Source of the DNA: Saprolegnia diclina VS20
Taxonomy: Eukaryota; Oomycota; Saprolegniomycetes; Saprolegniales; Saprolegniaceae
DNA: 64,000 nucleotides
Direction: 5' to 3'
Assembly: GCF_000281045.1 (NCBI RefSeq)
Contig: NW_008246077.1
Coordinates: 509,129-573,128, forward strand
In this document: piece by piece, positions 10,973 to 21,908 of the stretch
Numbering within the stretch: the first letter of the stretch is position 1
Layout: each line of letters opens with the position of its first letter
Notes under the pieces: model-generated
What the model saw: only the letters and a program-made list of their open reading frames with translations
The model's database searches: none
What the model was told of the DNA's origin: nothing
Program-made: the position numbers and the translations under genes

Positions 10973-11925
10973 GCTGCTCGTCGATCGCAATCAGCAAATG
11001 CGTGCCAATCACCTTGCCTTTCTAATGGGCGAAGTTCGCAGTTTAAAACTTCGATCGAACCGCTTCGAATGCAAACGTGGCAGCGTCACGAGCGAGCGCA
11101 GCCAGGTCCATTGTATCCAGGTGCACAGTCCGTTGCGGCTTCCGCCATGGGCTCGACGATCCATGCATCTATCCGTCGTACGAGTGCTCGGTATCGTGCT
11201 TTCTTCTATGTGTGTACTGCTATACCTGCCTGAATCGATGCTAAGCGACGACTGGTGAACATGACAAGCCCGCCGCTACCACGGCGAAAACGCGAACTCG
11301 AAGCATGCGATGGCTCGCTGCTACAAATCCATAGCCGTCTTACTCCGTGGGTCGCCACGTCCAAGGTTATGTACAAGCCCTATGTCATTTCGCACAGCAG
11401 GCAGTCGCATAGTACGTCGAGAAACGCCACAAATTTGGCACCAACCACAACGCGGTTTCAAGCCTCGCGCCAGGCAGTACACGAGTGCGTCAACGAGATG
11501 ATCCTATGCATGTGGCTCCCATTTTCCCTTTTCCAAACCGAGAGATGTCTCGGGCGTCTATGCCCTGGGCTACGCGCAATGTCCCGATGCGCTCCATCAC
11601 AAGCCGCCGCATTTATGCAAGTTGGCAAGAACAAAATCCGGCGCAGTGCAGTCGCACAAGACAGAATACCAGTTTCTGTCTTTGTGCCTTTTGAAATGGT
11701 GCTTTTGGTGCCAAATGTGGCGTTTAGCGCATGCAAAATGAGCTCTTTGCGAAAAATCTGCTTCTTCTTGCTTTGACTACCACTGGGCTATCACAAAGAT
11801 TTTCTTGCATTTGAACTTTAAACAGAATGGATACTGTCCTTGCGTCTCAAGGTCGCTCTCTGTTTACTGCGTGCAGAAATAGCCTGGCGTTTTGTCGCGG
11901 GTGGTTATTTAACCGCTTGGAAGGA
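10973..11925. other. Intergenic, divergent promoter region
   Basis: Space between TTL (-) and the EF-hand gene (+). ORFs here lack consistent coding character. In-frame upstream ATG at 11827 could extend the EF-hand protein by 33 residues. No RNA gene or repeat seen. Confidence 0.45.
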
Positions 11926-13698
11926 ATGAGCGAGCCAACGGGCGACGACGTCGTAGTCCCCGAAGTTGCCCCAACCGCTGCGAGCCTTGTCCTCGTGCGC
12001 GCGCACCTCGACCGTTGGAACATCTCGTACAGCGCGTCGCTCTCGCTCGATCCGCGCTTCAAGAACATTGTCCACGCGGTGCTCGGAAAACCCACGCCGT
12101 CCACGCCGTGCCCGCTCGCCGTTGTCCATATCAAATTTGCCCTCACCGACGACCTCCGCGACGTTGCGAGCTACGAGATTGAAGGCGAGCGCCATATCTA
12201 CAAGCTCAAGGACCACATCCAGTTCGACGAACGCATCTTGGACCGCATACGTCGCCGCAAGATTGCCATGAAGCAAGCCAACCTCGTCGACGTGAGCGAC
12301 GAGTACACCAACGCGCGCGTCGCGCCGCCCAAGTACGACGACGACGCCAAGCCCGTCAGCGACGACCACAAGGCCGATGACGACAAGACCAAAGACGACG
12401 ACGACGCGCTCGGCAGTATGGAAGACATGGACGCAGTCGAAGCGCGCTTGCGCAAGCTCTTCCGCGAAGGCGACATCAACAACGACGGCCACCTCACGTA
12501 CCTCGAGTTTCGCACGATCCTCAAGAAGATCCAGCGCAACATGCGGTAGCCAATATGCGGTACAATATTGTCTTCTCACAGTGGTCCTAGGAAGGAAGAA
12601 GTCGACTTGCTCTTCACGCAAGCCGACGTCGACGGCAACTGCCGCATCGTGTACGACGAGTTCATTTCGTTCGCGATGGACGTGCTCCGGCGTCTCAGCG
12701 CAGGGCGCAAGTACCAGCACCGGTTTGAGGATCTCAAGGACGATTACAAGGCGCTGCTCTCGGAAGAGCTCGAGCCGACTGTCAAGGCCCTTCGTCAAGC
12801 GTTTGACGCGGCCGACTACGTCCCCCCCAACGCGATGGGTCGCACTCGGGACTTCAGACTCACGTACGACCTCTTCTTCAAGTGCCTCTCGAGCCCGCTC
12901 GCCAACCTCAGCCGCGAAGAGATCAACATGATCATGGCGCTTTCGCCCATGGACGACGACGGCAAGTTCGAGTACGCGGGCTTTGAAAAGGTCCTCTACG
13001 AGGCCATGTACCGCGTCTCACAAGGCCAGAGTCTCGCGCTTGCGACCGACATTGCAGCCTACTTGCGCGGCCAGTTTGACCACGCCCACGAGATCTGGGC
13101 ATCGTCGCTTGACGAAGAGGCGCCGGCCGGACGCCTGCCCCGGCGCGTGCTCTTTGAGAGCCTCCATGGGCTCAAACGGCTCATGCTGAACCGCATTCAA
13201 TGCATCGTCGTGATTGGCCTCGCTGCCCAAGACGAAGTTGACGGCCTCGTCGACTACGAGGCATTTGCAACCCGAGCCGGGCCCAAGATCCGCGAGCTCA
13301 TCCATCCCAACCACGTCTCGCGGCGGCTCCGCATGGCGAGGACGGACGAAGCGACGATCGCGGCCATCTTCTCGGGCGTCGACGACCAAGCAGGGCTCGA
13401 GAGCGTCCTTGTGCGTGCGTTTCAGCGCGAAGACAGCGACCACGACGGCGTCTTGCGCCTCGACGAGTTCCGCGCGGCGATGGAGCACACGACGTTGGAT
13501 CTGAGCAGCGAGCAAGTCGTGTCCATGATGGCGGCCGCCGACGAGAATGGCGACGGCTGCGTCGACTATGCCGAGTTTGTGCAGTTTGCGGTCGTCAATT
13601 TGGTCCAGCTCAAGAAGGAAGCGCGGCTCCTACAGATCAGCGAAGAAGAAGAAGATGACGCAGAGGAGGACAACGACGCCAAGAGCGACGCCAAGTAA
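11926..13698 (+). CDS. Multi-EF-hand calcium-binding protein
   Basis: Exons 11926-12545 and 12582-13698 (36-nt intron, unusually short); 578 residues. Start chosen at ATG 11926; ATG 11827 is also in frame. N-terminal 150 residues are of unknown type, followed by an Asp/Lys-rich linker (about 145-165). Five EF-hand loops are visible: DINNDGHLTYLE, DVDGNCRIVYDE, MDDDGKFEYAGF (partial), DSDHDGVLRLDE and DENGDGCVDYAE; a sixth near QDEVDGLVDYEAF is degenerate. Four of the loops keep Asp at position 1 and Glu at position 12, so calcium binding is likely. The C-terminus is a run of Glu/Asp. No catalytic domain is seen, so it is a calcium sensor or buffer of unknown target. Confidence 0.85.
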
Positions 13699-13755
13699 GC
13701 ACAACGACAGATGCGACTTGGAATTGCATTGAGTGTTGTCCATACGCTTGATGGA

Positions 13756-16525
13756 CTACTCTTTGGTTGGCTGGAGGTACGTCGAGAGTAGCGAGATGCC
13801 TTTGGCTGCGGCCGCCGACCCGAGCAGGGACGAGCTCGAGGTCGAGAGTAGCGACTGGATCGACGACCGGTGTTGCTGGGGGACCTTGGGCGATGGCGGA
13901 CGCACGTGCACGGGTGTCGGGAGGCGCGGGGTTGGTTTCAGCGAAGGCACTGGCAAGAGCGCAAAGCGAGGCGCTGGCGGGGCCACGTCCAAAAGCGGTG
14001 TCTCCCGCGGCAGGACCTTGGCGCCCGAGACGACCGACGACGTTGCGAGCCCCGACAGCAGCAGCCGCGACGTCTGGAACTGTGCGACGACGTTGTCGAC
14101 AAGAGGCGGGCCATAGAGCTCCCAGTCCACAGGGTCGATCCAGTCGTGGACGAGGTCGGTCACGAGCGCTTGGAGCCCCGCGTGCGCGATCGCGTCGCCC
14201 CACCCAAAGCGCGCAAAGTCCGCGTCGCCGATGCAAAGCCGGACAAAGTAGACGTCAAAGATGCTCTGAAGCGCGACCGCTTGGCCAAAGTCGAGCGGTG
14301 GCTTGAGCGGTTTGGCCGCCGCGAGCGACGCGACGCGCGACGCCAGCACATCAAACGTCCACCCGAGCACGTGCGACCGGAGCTGGGCCTTGAGGATCGC
14401 GTCAACGGTTGGTTGCGCGCACCGGGGCATCGAGGCCTGTAGGGTAAAGAGCGCATGCGCAATCGCAGGCGTCTCCGACCACGGAAGCCACATGTGCCCC
14501 AGACCTCCTGCCTCGTCGTCGTCGTCGGTGGGCACGGCCACAGACACCCAGAACGGCCGGTGTACGCGTCGCCAGTCCTATCGACGCCAGGTTTCTGGCA
14601 GCTCCTACGACCAAGTACGTACCTCGTTTGAATAGCCGTAAAACTGATCCCGAAGCGAGGCAACGACGGGATCTGTGGCGTCGGCAACCGCACGCTGGGC
14701 CCAGACCGAGCCCACTTCCTGAGCCAGCACCTCAAACACGCTGTGAACGAGCGTTGCTGGGCCTACATCAATTCATCAGACGACTGCAGTACCATCTTGC
14801 GAGGCAAGGCAACCATGGCGTTGCTGTACATGGCAGAGAAACACGACTTGGGTCAATGTGGCGCTCGAGTCGGGGGGCAGAAGCGCGCCGAGTAGCGGAC
14901 TCGGTGGGAGTTGGTCCAGCGCAAGCGTCTAGTAGGCACGGAATGCGCATCCATCCAGTCCTCACCACTAAGTCCCTATGGGTTGTACCGAAAAGAGACG
15001 GGGCAAGCTCGCAGCGGGCAATCTTTGATCGGTGGCGTGCGTCGCAACGGCCGCGCGGATCGTTGCGACCGACACCGACACCGACGTCGTCCATGTCGAG
15101 GCAAACACCGTCGGCAGCGACGTTTGCAGTGTCAAGCACAGCTCGACGATGGCGATCGTGGCAGCCACGCGCGTCTCGAGAAACGCGACGAGGTCAAAGA
15201 GCAGGCGCAGCATGCCTTCGTGCAACACACCGTGCAAGGACGCGTCGGCTTGCGCGAGCATGGCTGAAAGCGCATTGACAAACGTCAACACGCTCTCGTC
15301 GCTCGGCGCCTGCAAGAGCGCGTGGCGAAACGTGCTGCCCGCGAGGTCCAGCGCGCCCTGGAAGAGGGCCTGTGTCTTTTGAACAAACAGGTCGTCTGCC
15401 ACGAGGGCCCACACCGACATCGGCGTCTTCTCCTCGTCGTTGGTGGTGACGGCCATGGCGTCGCGGAGGAGCGGTAGTGGCACAGTGTACTTGTCGACGC
15501 AGCGTTGGAGTCGAGACTGGACCTTGCCCAGTGTCGTGATGTCCCGACTCGTCTCGAGCAAAGCGGTAATGTGGTGGCGCAGCTAGACAAAGGCAAACCG
15601 TGGGATGGATGAGAGGGTGTATGATGCCGTACCGTTTCAATGGCCGAGCCGAGCCAGCTCGACGCAGCAGTCGCCAGCGCCGCGTCGGTGCTCGCATCCG
15701 CCGCAGGCAGCAAGCGCATCGTCGACGTCGGGTTTAGAAAGAGTGTGTCGAGATGCGAAAGCGTCGAGAGGATAATGTGCAAGAGCCGCAGCACGATCGA
15801 CTGCGGGGCCGACGCGCGGGCTGCTGTCGCCTCGACCGCCTTGGTTCGGCCCGAGAGAAAGGTCGATTGAAGTGCGAGACGACTCTGGGTTGGCGCCATC
15901 TCTTCGAGCGTGCGCAGCGCGTCCGCATAAAAGCTTGCGCGCTGCTTGGGCACGGCCAGACATGCGTGGGCGCATTCCTCGATCCGCTGCCATCTCAAGA
16001 TGAGCGCGATGGTCGATCGAGAGGACGCTATACCTTGGGGAAGTCGAGCATGGCTTGCAGATCGAGGGCAAGGAAGGCCTTCTCATGCAATATGTCGGGT
16101 GAGAGTCGCATCGATGCGGCTTGGACATGATGGTAGGTCGCATACGCTTCGAGAGGCCGTCCGCGCTCCATCGCAGCCCACATGCGCTCCGAGGCCGCGA
16201 CGATGATATGGACATCATCTTCGAGCGGGTCTTCATCCACCGCTACTTGCGCCGAGGCCTCTGTGGGCCGGCGCTCGACGATCGCATCCACGCAGGCCTC
16301 GAGCTGCTTCCAGAGTCGTGGCATGTCGCCAAGGGCGTGCTCGAGGTGCATCGAGGCCTCGTGCATGCTCACGATCTGGTCGGCGGACTCGATGAGGTCG
16401 TGGTAGCGGGAGCCGCCCATGGCCTGCATCTCCTTCTCCTTCGCCTCCTTCTCCCGGCGGGTCGCATCGAGGAGCTTCTGCACCTCGGCGACCGAGAGCT
16501 GCCGCAAGACCGCGTCGACGTGCAT
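13756..16525 (-). CDS. COG1: Conserved oligomeric Golgi complex subunit 1
   Basis: Exons: 16525-16034, 15986-15633, 15582-14989, 14928-14814, 14762-14623, 14577-13756; 838 residues. The N-terminus carries the pattern I associate with COG1/Vps51-type tethers: VAEVQKLLDATRREKEAKEK, then RYHDLIESADQIVSMHEAS (compare the Y.DLI.AAD.I..M stretch). The rest is helical with few motifs, as expected for a CATCHR-type tether that works in retrograde traffic at the Golgi. The C-terminus has a Ser-rich low-complexity part (SLLSTSSSSLLGSAAAAKG). The fourth intron is placed at 14813-14763 because the alternative donor at 14829 breaks the frame. Head-to-head with the SANT gene (76 bp between ATGs). Confidence 0.75.
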
Positions 16526-16567
16526 CTTGAAACTGGCGAATTTAATTTCACACCACGTGTGGCATAT

Positions 16568-16574
16568 TCATTTT
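16568..16574 (+). promoter_or_regulatory. Possible oomycete initiator (INR)
   Basis: TCATTTT matches the oomycete initiator consensus YCAYTYY and lies 28 nt before the ATG of the SANT-domain gene. Such a short motif can occur by chance. Confidence 0.3.
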
Positions 16575-16601
16575 CGCAGTGTCTTTCAGCCCAAGCCGAG
16601 A

Positions 16602-18146
16602 ATGATGGCAGACGAGCCGCGCCGTGAGCCGCGCAGCAGTAAGCGCTGCCTGCACGAGCACTCATGCCTCATGCGACTGCCCTGCGCTAGGCATCAGCCT
16701 CCTCCAGCCGCCCAAGGCGAAGCGAGCCATCGTGGACGAGGCGCCATTGGCATCGGCCGAGCACTCGACCGCCCGTCAGCAGTCTCTCGGTACGCATCAC
16801 ACCGCCGCCTATGCATCACCGAGAGCATTGTAGCCCAGCGAGACGCACTCACGAGGTACTTCAACGCAGCGCGTGCATTGTACGTCCAAGGCCCCGTCGA
16901 CCATGTATGGCTATCGCTAGAGAACCCGGTACGACGACCTCCTTGTCTCGTGGCACACAGCATGATGCTGTCTCTCGACGGTCCAATTAGTATGGCTTTG
17001 CGTCCTTCAACACGTCCGACGTGCTGCGGCAGCTCGTGTCGCCGCTCCGGCCAGGCCATGTCTTAGGTACGTTACATCATCGTGTCGTCGTCGCTCAGCC
17101 TAGCGTGGTCGTACAGATGACTGGACGCCCAGCGACATCTACCTCTTTGAAGTCGGCATGCGGCAGTTTGGCAAGCAGTTCCATCTCATCCAGCAGCTCG
17201 TACACACACGTTCGCACCATGGGGCGGCGTCAACCAGCGTGATTAGATCCCGACAAAGGACACGCGGCAAGTCATTGCGTTCTACTACCTCTGGAAAAAG
17301 TCGGGTCTTGCCAAGACCGTATGGATGAAGACGGCGCCAGCCAAAGACCCGTTCGGGATGAAGCTCATGAAGCTCGAGCGTCAAAAGCACGGCATCGTGC
17401 CGACGGCGTACGACCTCCTCAGCGACGGCGACGACGACACGGTCCTTGCCGTCAAGCGTACATTCGGCCGCTCTATACTCGCTTGACCACCACGCCCGTA
17501 GGCCAGTCGCTGCAGCAAGCCACCAAAAAGCGCCGCATCGAGACGGCCGTCGCGCCGCCGATCGTCGTGGCCAAAAGCGTCGAGCACATGCAAGGTCCTT
17601 CTTGCGCTACGACGGCACTTGAGATCTGACGTGGCGACTACAGACGTTCGTGCTGTCGTCACCGAGTACTTTGACGCGGTGCGCAGCTTGTATACGCCGG
17701 CACCCATCGACACGCGGGCGCTTGAAGCGTCGCTCAAGCAGGTAGACCTTCGCGGTAGTAAGTATATCGTCCGAGCTGACCTACGACTAGTGGGGGCTGG
17801 ACGGCACCACGCTCTTGCGACCGACGATCGCGCTCCTCTCCAGCCTTCGCCCCGTCCACGTTCTCGGTACGGTCTACTGCTGCACTTCAGCGGTACAATG
17901 ATCTCGCCGTAGACGCGTGGACGCCCAAGGAACTGAGCATCTTTGAGATCGGTCTCGAGCTCTACGGCAAGCATTTCCACTTTGTCGCGCAGCTTGTACG
18001 TTGCTACGAGGATGGAACAGGTGGGTCTCAGCATGCGACATTAGCTGCCGCGCAAGTCGACGTCCGACTGCATTGCTCTCTACTACATTTGGAAAGCGGC
18101 CAACCCACAGTACGCGACCTTGAAGCGCAAGCGGCCACAGCCATAA
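16602..18146 (+). CDS. Protein with two SANT domains
   Basis: Eleven small exons: 16602-16638, 16691-16789, 16834-16928, 16991-17066, 17117-17199, 17247-17457, 17502-17594, 17644-17741, 17791-17866, 17913-17995, 18045-18146; 350 residues. Two copies of one module, each with a YFxAxRxLYxxxP(V/I)D helix, a short region ending in RPxHVLD, and a SANT domain: WTPSDIYLFEVGMRQFGKQF with FYYLWKKS, and WTPKELSIFEIGLELYGKHF with LYYIWKAA. These resemble the SANT domains of MTA/MIER/CoREST-like corepressors, which touch histone tails or deacetylases. No ELM2, GATA or zinc finger is seen. The introns fall at matching places in both modules, pointing to an internal duplication. Convergent with the kinase gene (44 bp between stops). 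Confidence 0.82.
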
Positions 18147-18190
18147 CGCCGAACACAAACGCGGCGGTGCATGCTCCACCGTGTTGACTG

Positions 18191-21100
18191 TTATCGCTCC
18201 GACGTGACGGGCGCCATCGCGTGGTCGGCGCAGTCGCTGAGTGCGCGCGGTGGGCGCTCGGTCGGATGGAGGTTGCGGTCGCTGTCGCTCTCGGACCGCA
18301 GCAGCGGCTCCGACCCGTTGCGCGCACTGACCGTCTCGGGAATGCCCACAAAGTACCGGTGCATCGCATCGAGGAACCGGCGCTCGTACGCCTCGGGCGG
18401 GATCACGGTCGGCGTCGTGTACATGGTCTTGGCACTCGACTCGACCTTTTTGAGAAAATCGTACTGGTGCAAGTAGTCGATGATGGACGCGCGCAGCTCG
18501 CGCGTGCCATCGTCAAACGAAAGCAGCTACGCCACTCGCATCACGACGTGTATCAAGTTGATACAAACACGTACCAGCGAGTAGTCGATGACGTCAACGC
18601 TGACGAGAAACTCGACGTCGCGCGCAATCGCGTCCGAAAACACGGCGAGCTCGTCCTCCCGGATCGGGACTGGGATCCGGTCCATAAAGTTGCCATCCGG
18701 AAGGACACGGCGCGTCGACGTCGAGTTGGCCGCGTCGTTCGGGTCCAAGTACCGGCGGCGCATGACGCCCTTGAGGTCGTACATTTGCGTGGCTGCGAAG
18801 CCAAAGTTGGAGTTTTCCATGATGATGACGTGGGTCCACTTGGTGCCTTGGGACGGCACGCGCAGCTTGTACGCGCCGAGGATCTTGGCCAAGCACGACG
18901 GCTCGCCATTCTCAAAGCTCTTGCCGAGGTACTTAAAGTAGTCGGGCGCAAAGTCGATAAACATGTTGAACTCGGCGGCGGTGACACCCTTGAGAATGAA
19001 GCGCCGATCATGCGCCTACACAGCACGAGAGAATGACAGCACGCCATGGCACACGTAGAGTACGAGGTTGAAGAAGGCGCCCGACTTGCCACCCGACGTC
19101 GTGAACGCCGCACTCTGGCAAATCGACTCGACGTACGCGCGGTTGCCCGGGCGGCACATCTGCCGGAGCGCATGAAACTGCGTTGCAAAGTAGACCATGC
19201 ACACGATGCTCCGGCCTTCGTCGTCGACGACCGAGTCGCCAAACGCCGAGACGTCCGAGGCCTCGACGGTCGGTTGCTGGAGCACGACGTGGCACTTGAA
19301 GTGGTTGGCCGACGCCGTGTTGAGGATCTGGAGCGCGGTCGCCTTGTTCATGCAGTTGGTCGCCGACAAAAGCTCGTCGGCGACGTTGATGGACCGGCAC
19401 GCACTCTCGAGCTGCTGTACGTACATGGCCGAGAGGAGCGTGTACGCGATGAGCGACCCCATGTCGTCTTCGTGCACCCAGACGATCGTGTTTTGCACGC
19501 CGCTCTCCAAGTGCATGGCGCGGTCGTCAAAGAGCCGGCGCAGCGCCTGCCGCACGTCTTGCTTGTGCTGCTTTTGCGCCGCGGCGACCACATGACCGTT
19601 GTGGCTTGGCGCGAAGTAGTCCTTGAAGTCCTTTTGCTCCTTTGGTGCCGCTCGGTACGATGCCATCGATCGGCTGAGCGTCTCGGTCGAGTCGCTCGAT
19701 GCGCTGCTCGAGAGCCGGTAGAGACTCGAGTTGCTGCCTTGCCCGTCGAGTACGGTCGGTAGCGTGCTGCCACTCGCGGGCGACGCCTCGTCGGGCCGCG
19801 TCCACTGCGTCGGGATCGAGCTCCGGCGCTGCGCCGACGCGGTCCGCTTGGCGTTCACGAGACGCTTCGACGTAGCCGACTGAAACGCAAAGATGCCCTC
19901 AATGACGCGGATGCAGCTCTGGTACAAGTCCTCCTTGACGCGGTTGATCTCGAGAAGACTCTCGGTGGCCTGGAGACTCTGGATACGCAGCTCAAAGCCC
20001 TCAAAGACGTCGGCAGCGTTCGAGCGGAGACGCTACTCGTGCTCATCAGAGCGGTGTCGACATCGTGGCAAATAGTATCGTACCTCGACGTCGGGGGCGA
20101 GGTCTTCGAGGATGAGCTTCCCGTCCGCAACGAGCTTTTTGATACGAAAGTCGTCGAGGCCGCACCCAGACGCCTCGGCAAGATCCAGAAGCATGCTCAT
20201 GACAAACGTTTTGGCCGCGCCAAAGAGCTTTTCGGTGCGTCGGACGAGCGGGACGTAGCACGTCTCGACGTACTTGGTGTGCGGCATCTCGCGCACGGTG
20301 GACGAGACCTTGAGCGAGTAGGGCTGCCACGCCTTGGGTTTGTGCTTCCGGAACGAGCCGTCGACGACACCAGGGAGTGCGTCGTCGCCGTCGCCCATCA
20401 TGAAGGACGACCGGCGGTTGATGATCATGCTGCTGATCGCAGCCATCCAGTCGGCGCGCGTCGGTCCGCTCGGCGCGTTGAGGCGCAGGCGCGTCTTGCC
20501 ATTGAGAATCTCAAACGCAAACTACAAAGAGCACCATTGAAATAGGAAACTCGGACCAATTCACAATCCATCTCTGGACCTGGTGGCGCAAATTGCTCGT
20601 CGGCGGGTACGTGATCGCAAACACCGACGTGTGGCCGTTGATGTAGACTTGTCCGAGCTGGAGAAGCGAATTGAGGTCCTTGAGGTACACGAGCGTGTTG
20701 AAGTCGTTGCGCAAGATGAAGTAGCGCAGCTTCCACGTGTGCGAGTACGACCCGCACTTGCCAAGCCACCCTTCCTACGTCAGGATGAGCAAACGCGGTC
20801 GGAGCCCGTCGGTACCATGACAATGTTGCTCTTGTCGAACGTCATGTTTTGCATGTGATTGATCGGCGTCGACCGGCAGTGCAGTACGTGCGAGAGGCGC
20901 GAGTCCACGCGCAGCGACCGATAATACCGGCCTTCGTCGGTCTCGAACGACGCGCGTGTCGTCGGCGGCTGGCAGGACGCAAGCTTAATGCGCATGCGGA
21001 TCCATCGGCGCCGGCGCACAAAGTCCTGCGGCCGGCGCTTCGCCTTTGTCATGCCCTTGGCCAAGTGCTTGTTCATGGCCGAAATACTCGTGCCATACGT

Positions 21101-21397
21101 CCAGCCGTCGAGGTCGCACGCCGTATAGGTCGTGTCGACAACCCATGGGTGGTTCCAGCGCCAGTAGTGCTTGAGGTCGTCGCCCATGTCGTTCTCGTCG
21201 CTTGGCGAGAAGGTGCTTTGGAACACACAGAAGCGCGAGGTTGGGATGTTGCCGGTCCGGTCGAGCCACCGGCGCGACTCGGCCCGCCACTCGAGCGGGA
21301 ACTTGTACGGGTGGAGCGTCTGCACCTCGAAGACCTCTTCCAGCACCGTCTCCATGCCATGCTCGTCGTCCAGGCTTCGTATCCTCTCGGCCTGCAT
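18191..21397 (-). CDS. Fab1/PIKfyve-type lipid kinase with dysferlin and PH domains
   Basis: Exons: 21397-20816, 20774-20580, 20521-20084, 20032-19064, 19015-18575, 18526-18191; 986 residues. Order: dysferlin (DysF) motif at about 15-135 (FEVQ, RWLDRTGN, YWRWNHPWVVD, DLDGWTYG, DFVRRRRWIRMR); PH domain at about 195-310 (GWLGKCGSYSHTWKLRYFIL ... FEILNGKTRLRL ... ADWMAAI); a linker with Ser-rich stretch; PIPK catalytic domain from about 655 (GGKSGAFF, RRFILKG, FAPDYFKYL, LAKILGAYKL, VIIMEN, YDLKGVMRR, DVIDYSL, ASIIDYLHQYDFLKKVES, TPTVIPPEAYERRFLDAM). The end matches Fab1/PIKfyve rather than PIP4K/PIP5K, so PI3P 5-kinase activity is likely. No FYVE domain is present; DysF and PH may replace it for membrane targeting. 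Oomycetes are known for PIPKs with added domains; I do not recall this fusion. Confidence 0.85.
18546..18572. repeat. Inverted repeat inside kinase intron
   Basis: GTATCAA-G-TTGATAC (18550-18564) is flanked by ACGTG/CACGT, giving a longer imperfect hairpin. It lies in the 48-nt intron 18527-18574 of the kinase gene and covers the 5' splice site on the minus strand. Confidence 0.75.
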
Positions 21398-21908
21398 GCG
21401 TCCGTCGTGGCCAGCTAATGGTCAATGATGGCGTCACCACGGCCCCGTTACTGCGGCTGCCGAAACTAGGACTTGTCCTACTTTCAGTTTCGGCGGCCGC
21501 GGATTGGTGCGTTTCGGCCAATCATACGCGAGAAGCACCACCTGGACCCTGCTCCAGTCTCTGCCGCTTCCCGGTTGCTTGCCCTTGTATACACGGCGTA
21601 AACAGCTCGTACGATAGCTTGCGTCAACGGCCGCATCGTGTCCTAGGCCGCGTAGGACCTACTGCATCGACTTATCTATAACGCGCTAAAGATGTCCAAA
21701 CCCTGGCGACCGTCGCCGCGTCTTTGGTGAATACGCCATCGCTGCGACTGGCGTTTAACGCGTTTAGCGCGCGTCGAGCATCGCACTTAATCGAGATGCG
21801 AACTTTACCGAAGCTGCAGTTGGTGAAGTTGTGTCTGGATTATACGCGTATCCGGATACGGGCGGGAGGGCAAAATATTCCGCGATCACCCTTTCGTCAA
21901 TCAGCAGC
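21398..21908. other. Divergent intergenic region
   Basis: Shared upstream region of the kinase gene (-) and the hairpin-containing coiled-coil gene (+). No gene seen. It holds one strong imperfect hairpin, listed separately. Confidence 0.5.
21459..21494. repeat. Imperfect hairpin upstream of kinase gene
   Basis: Outer arms GCCGAAACT (21459-21467) and AGTTTCGGC (21486-21494), inner arms TAGGAC and GTCCTA with a TT loop, and a 5-nt bulge on one side. It lies about 60-100 nt upstream of the kinase ATG, possibly in the 5' UTR. Confidence 0.7.

Noticed and set aside
11255..11776. 173-residue plus-strand frame in the intergenic region
   Set aside because: Mixed composition without domain or splice support, and codon use unlike neighbouring genes.
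13733..14442. Plus-strand frames over the COG1 C-terminus
   Set aside because: Antisense shadows of COG1 exon 6, Gly/Arg-rich, without domains.
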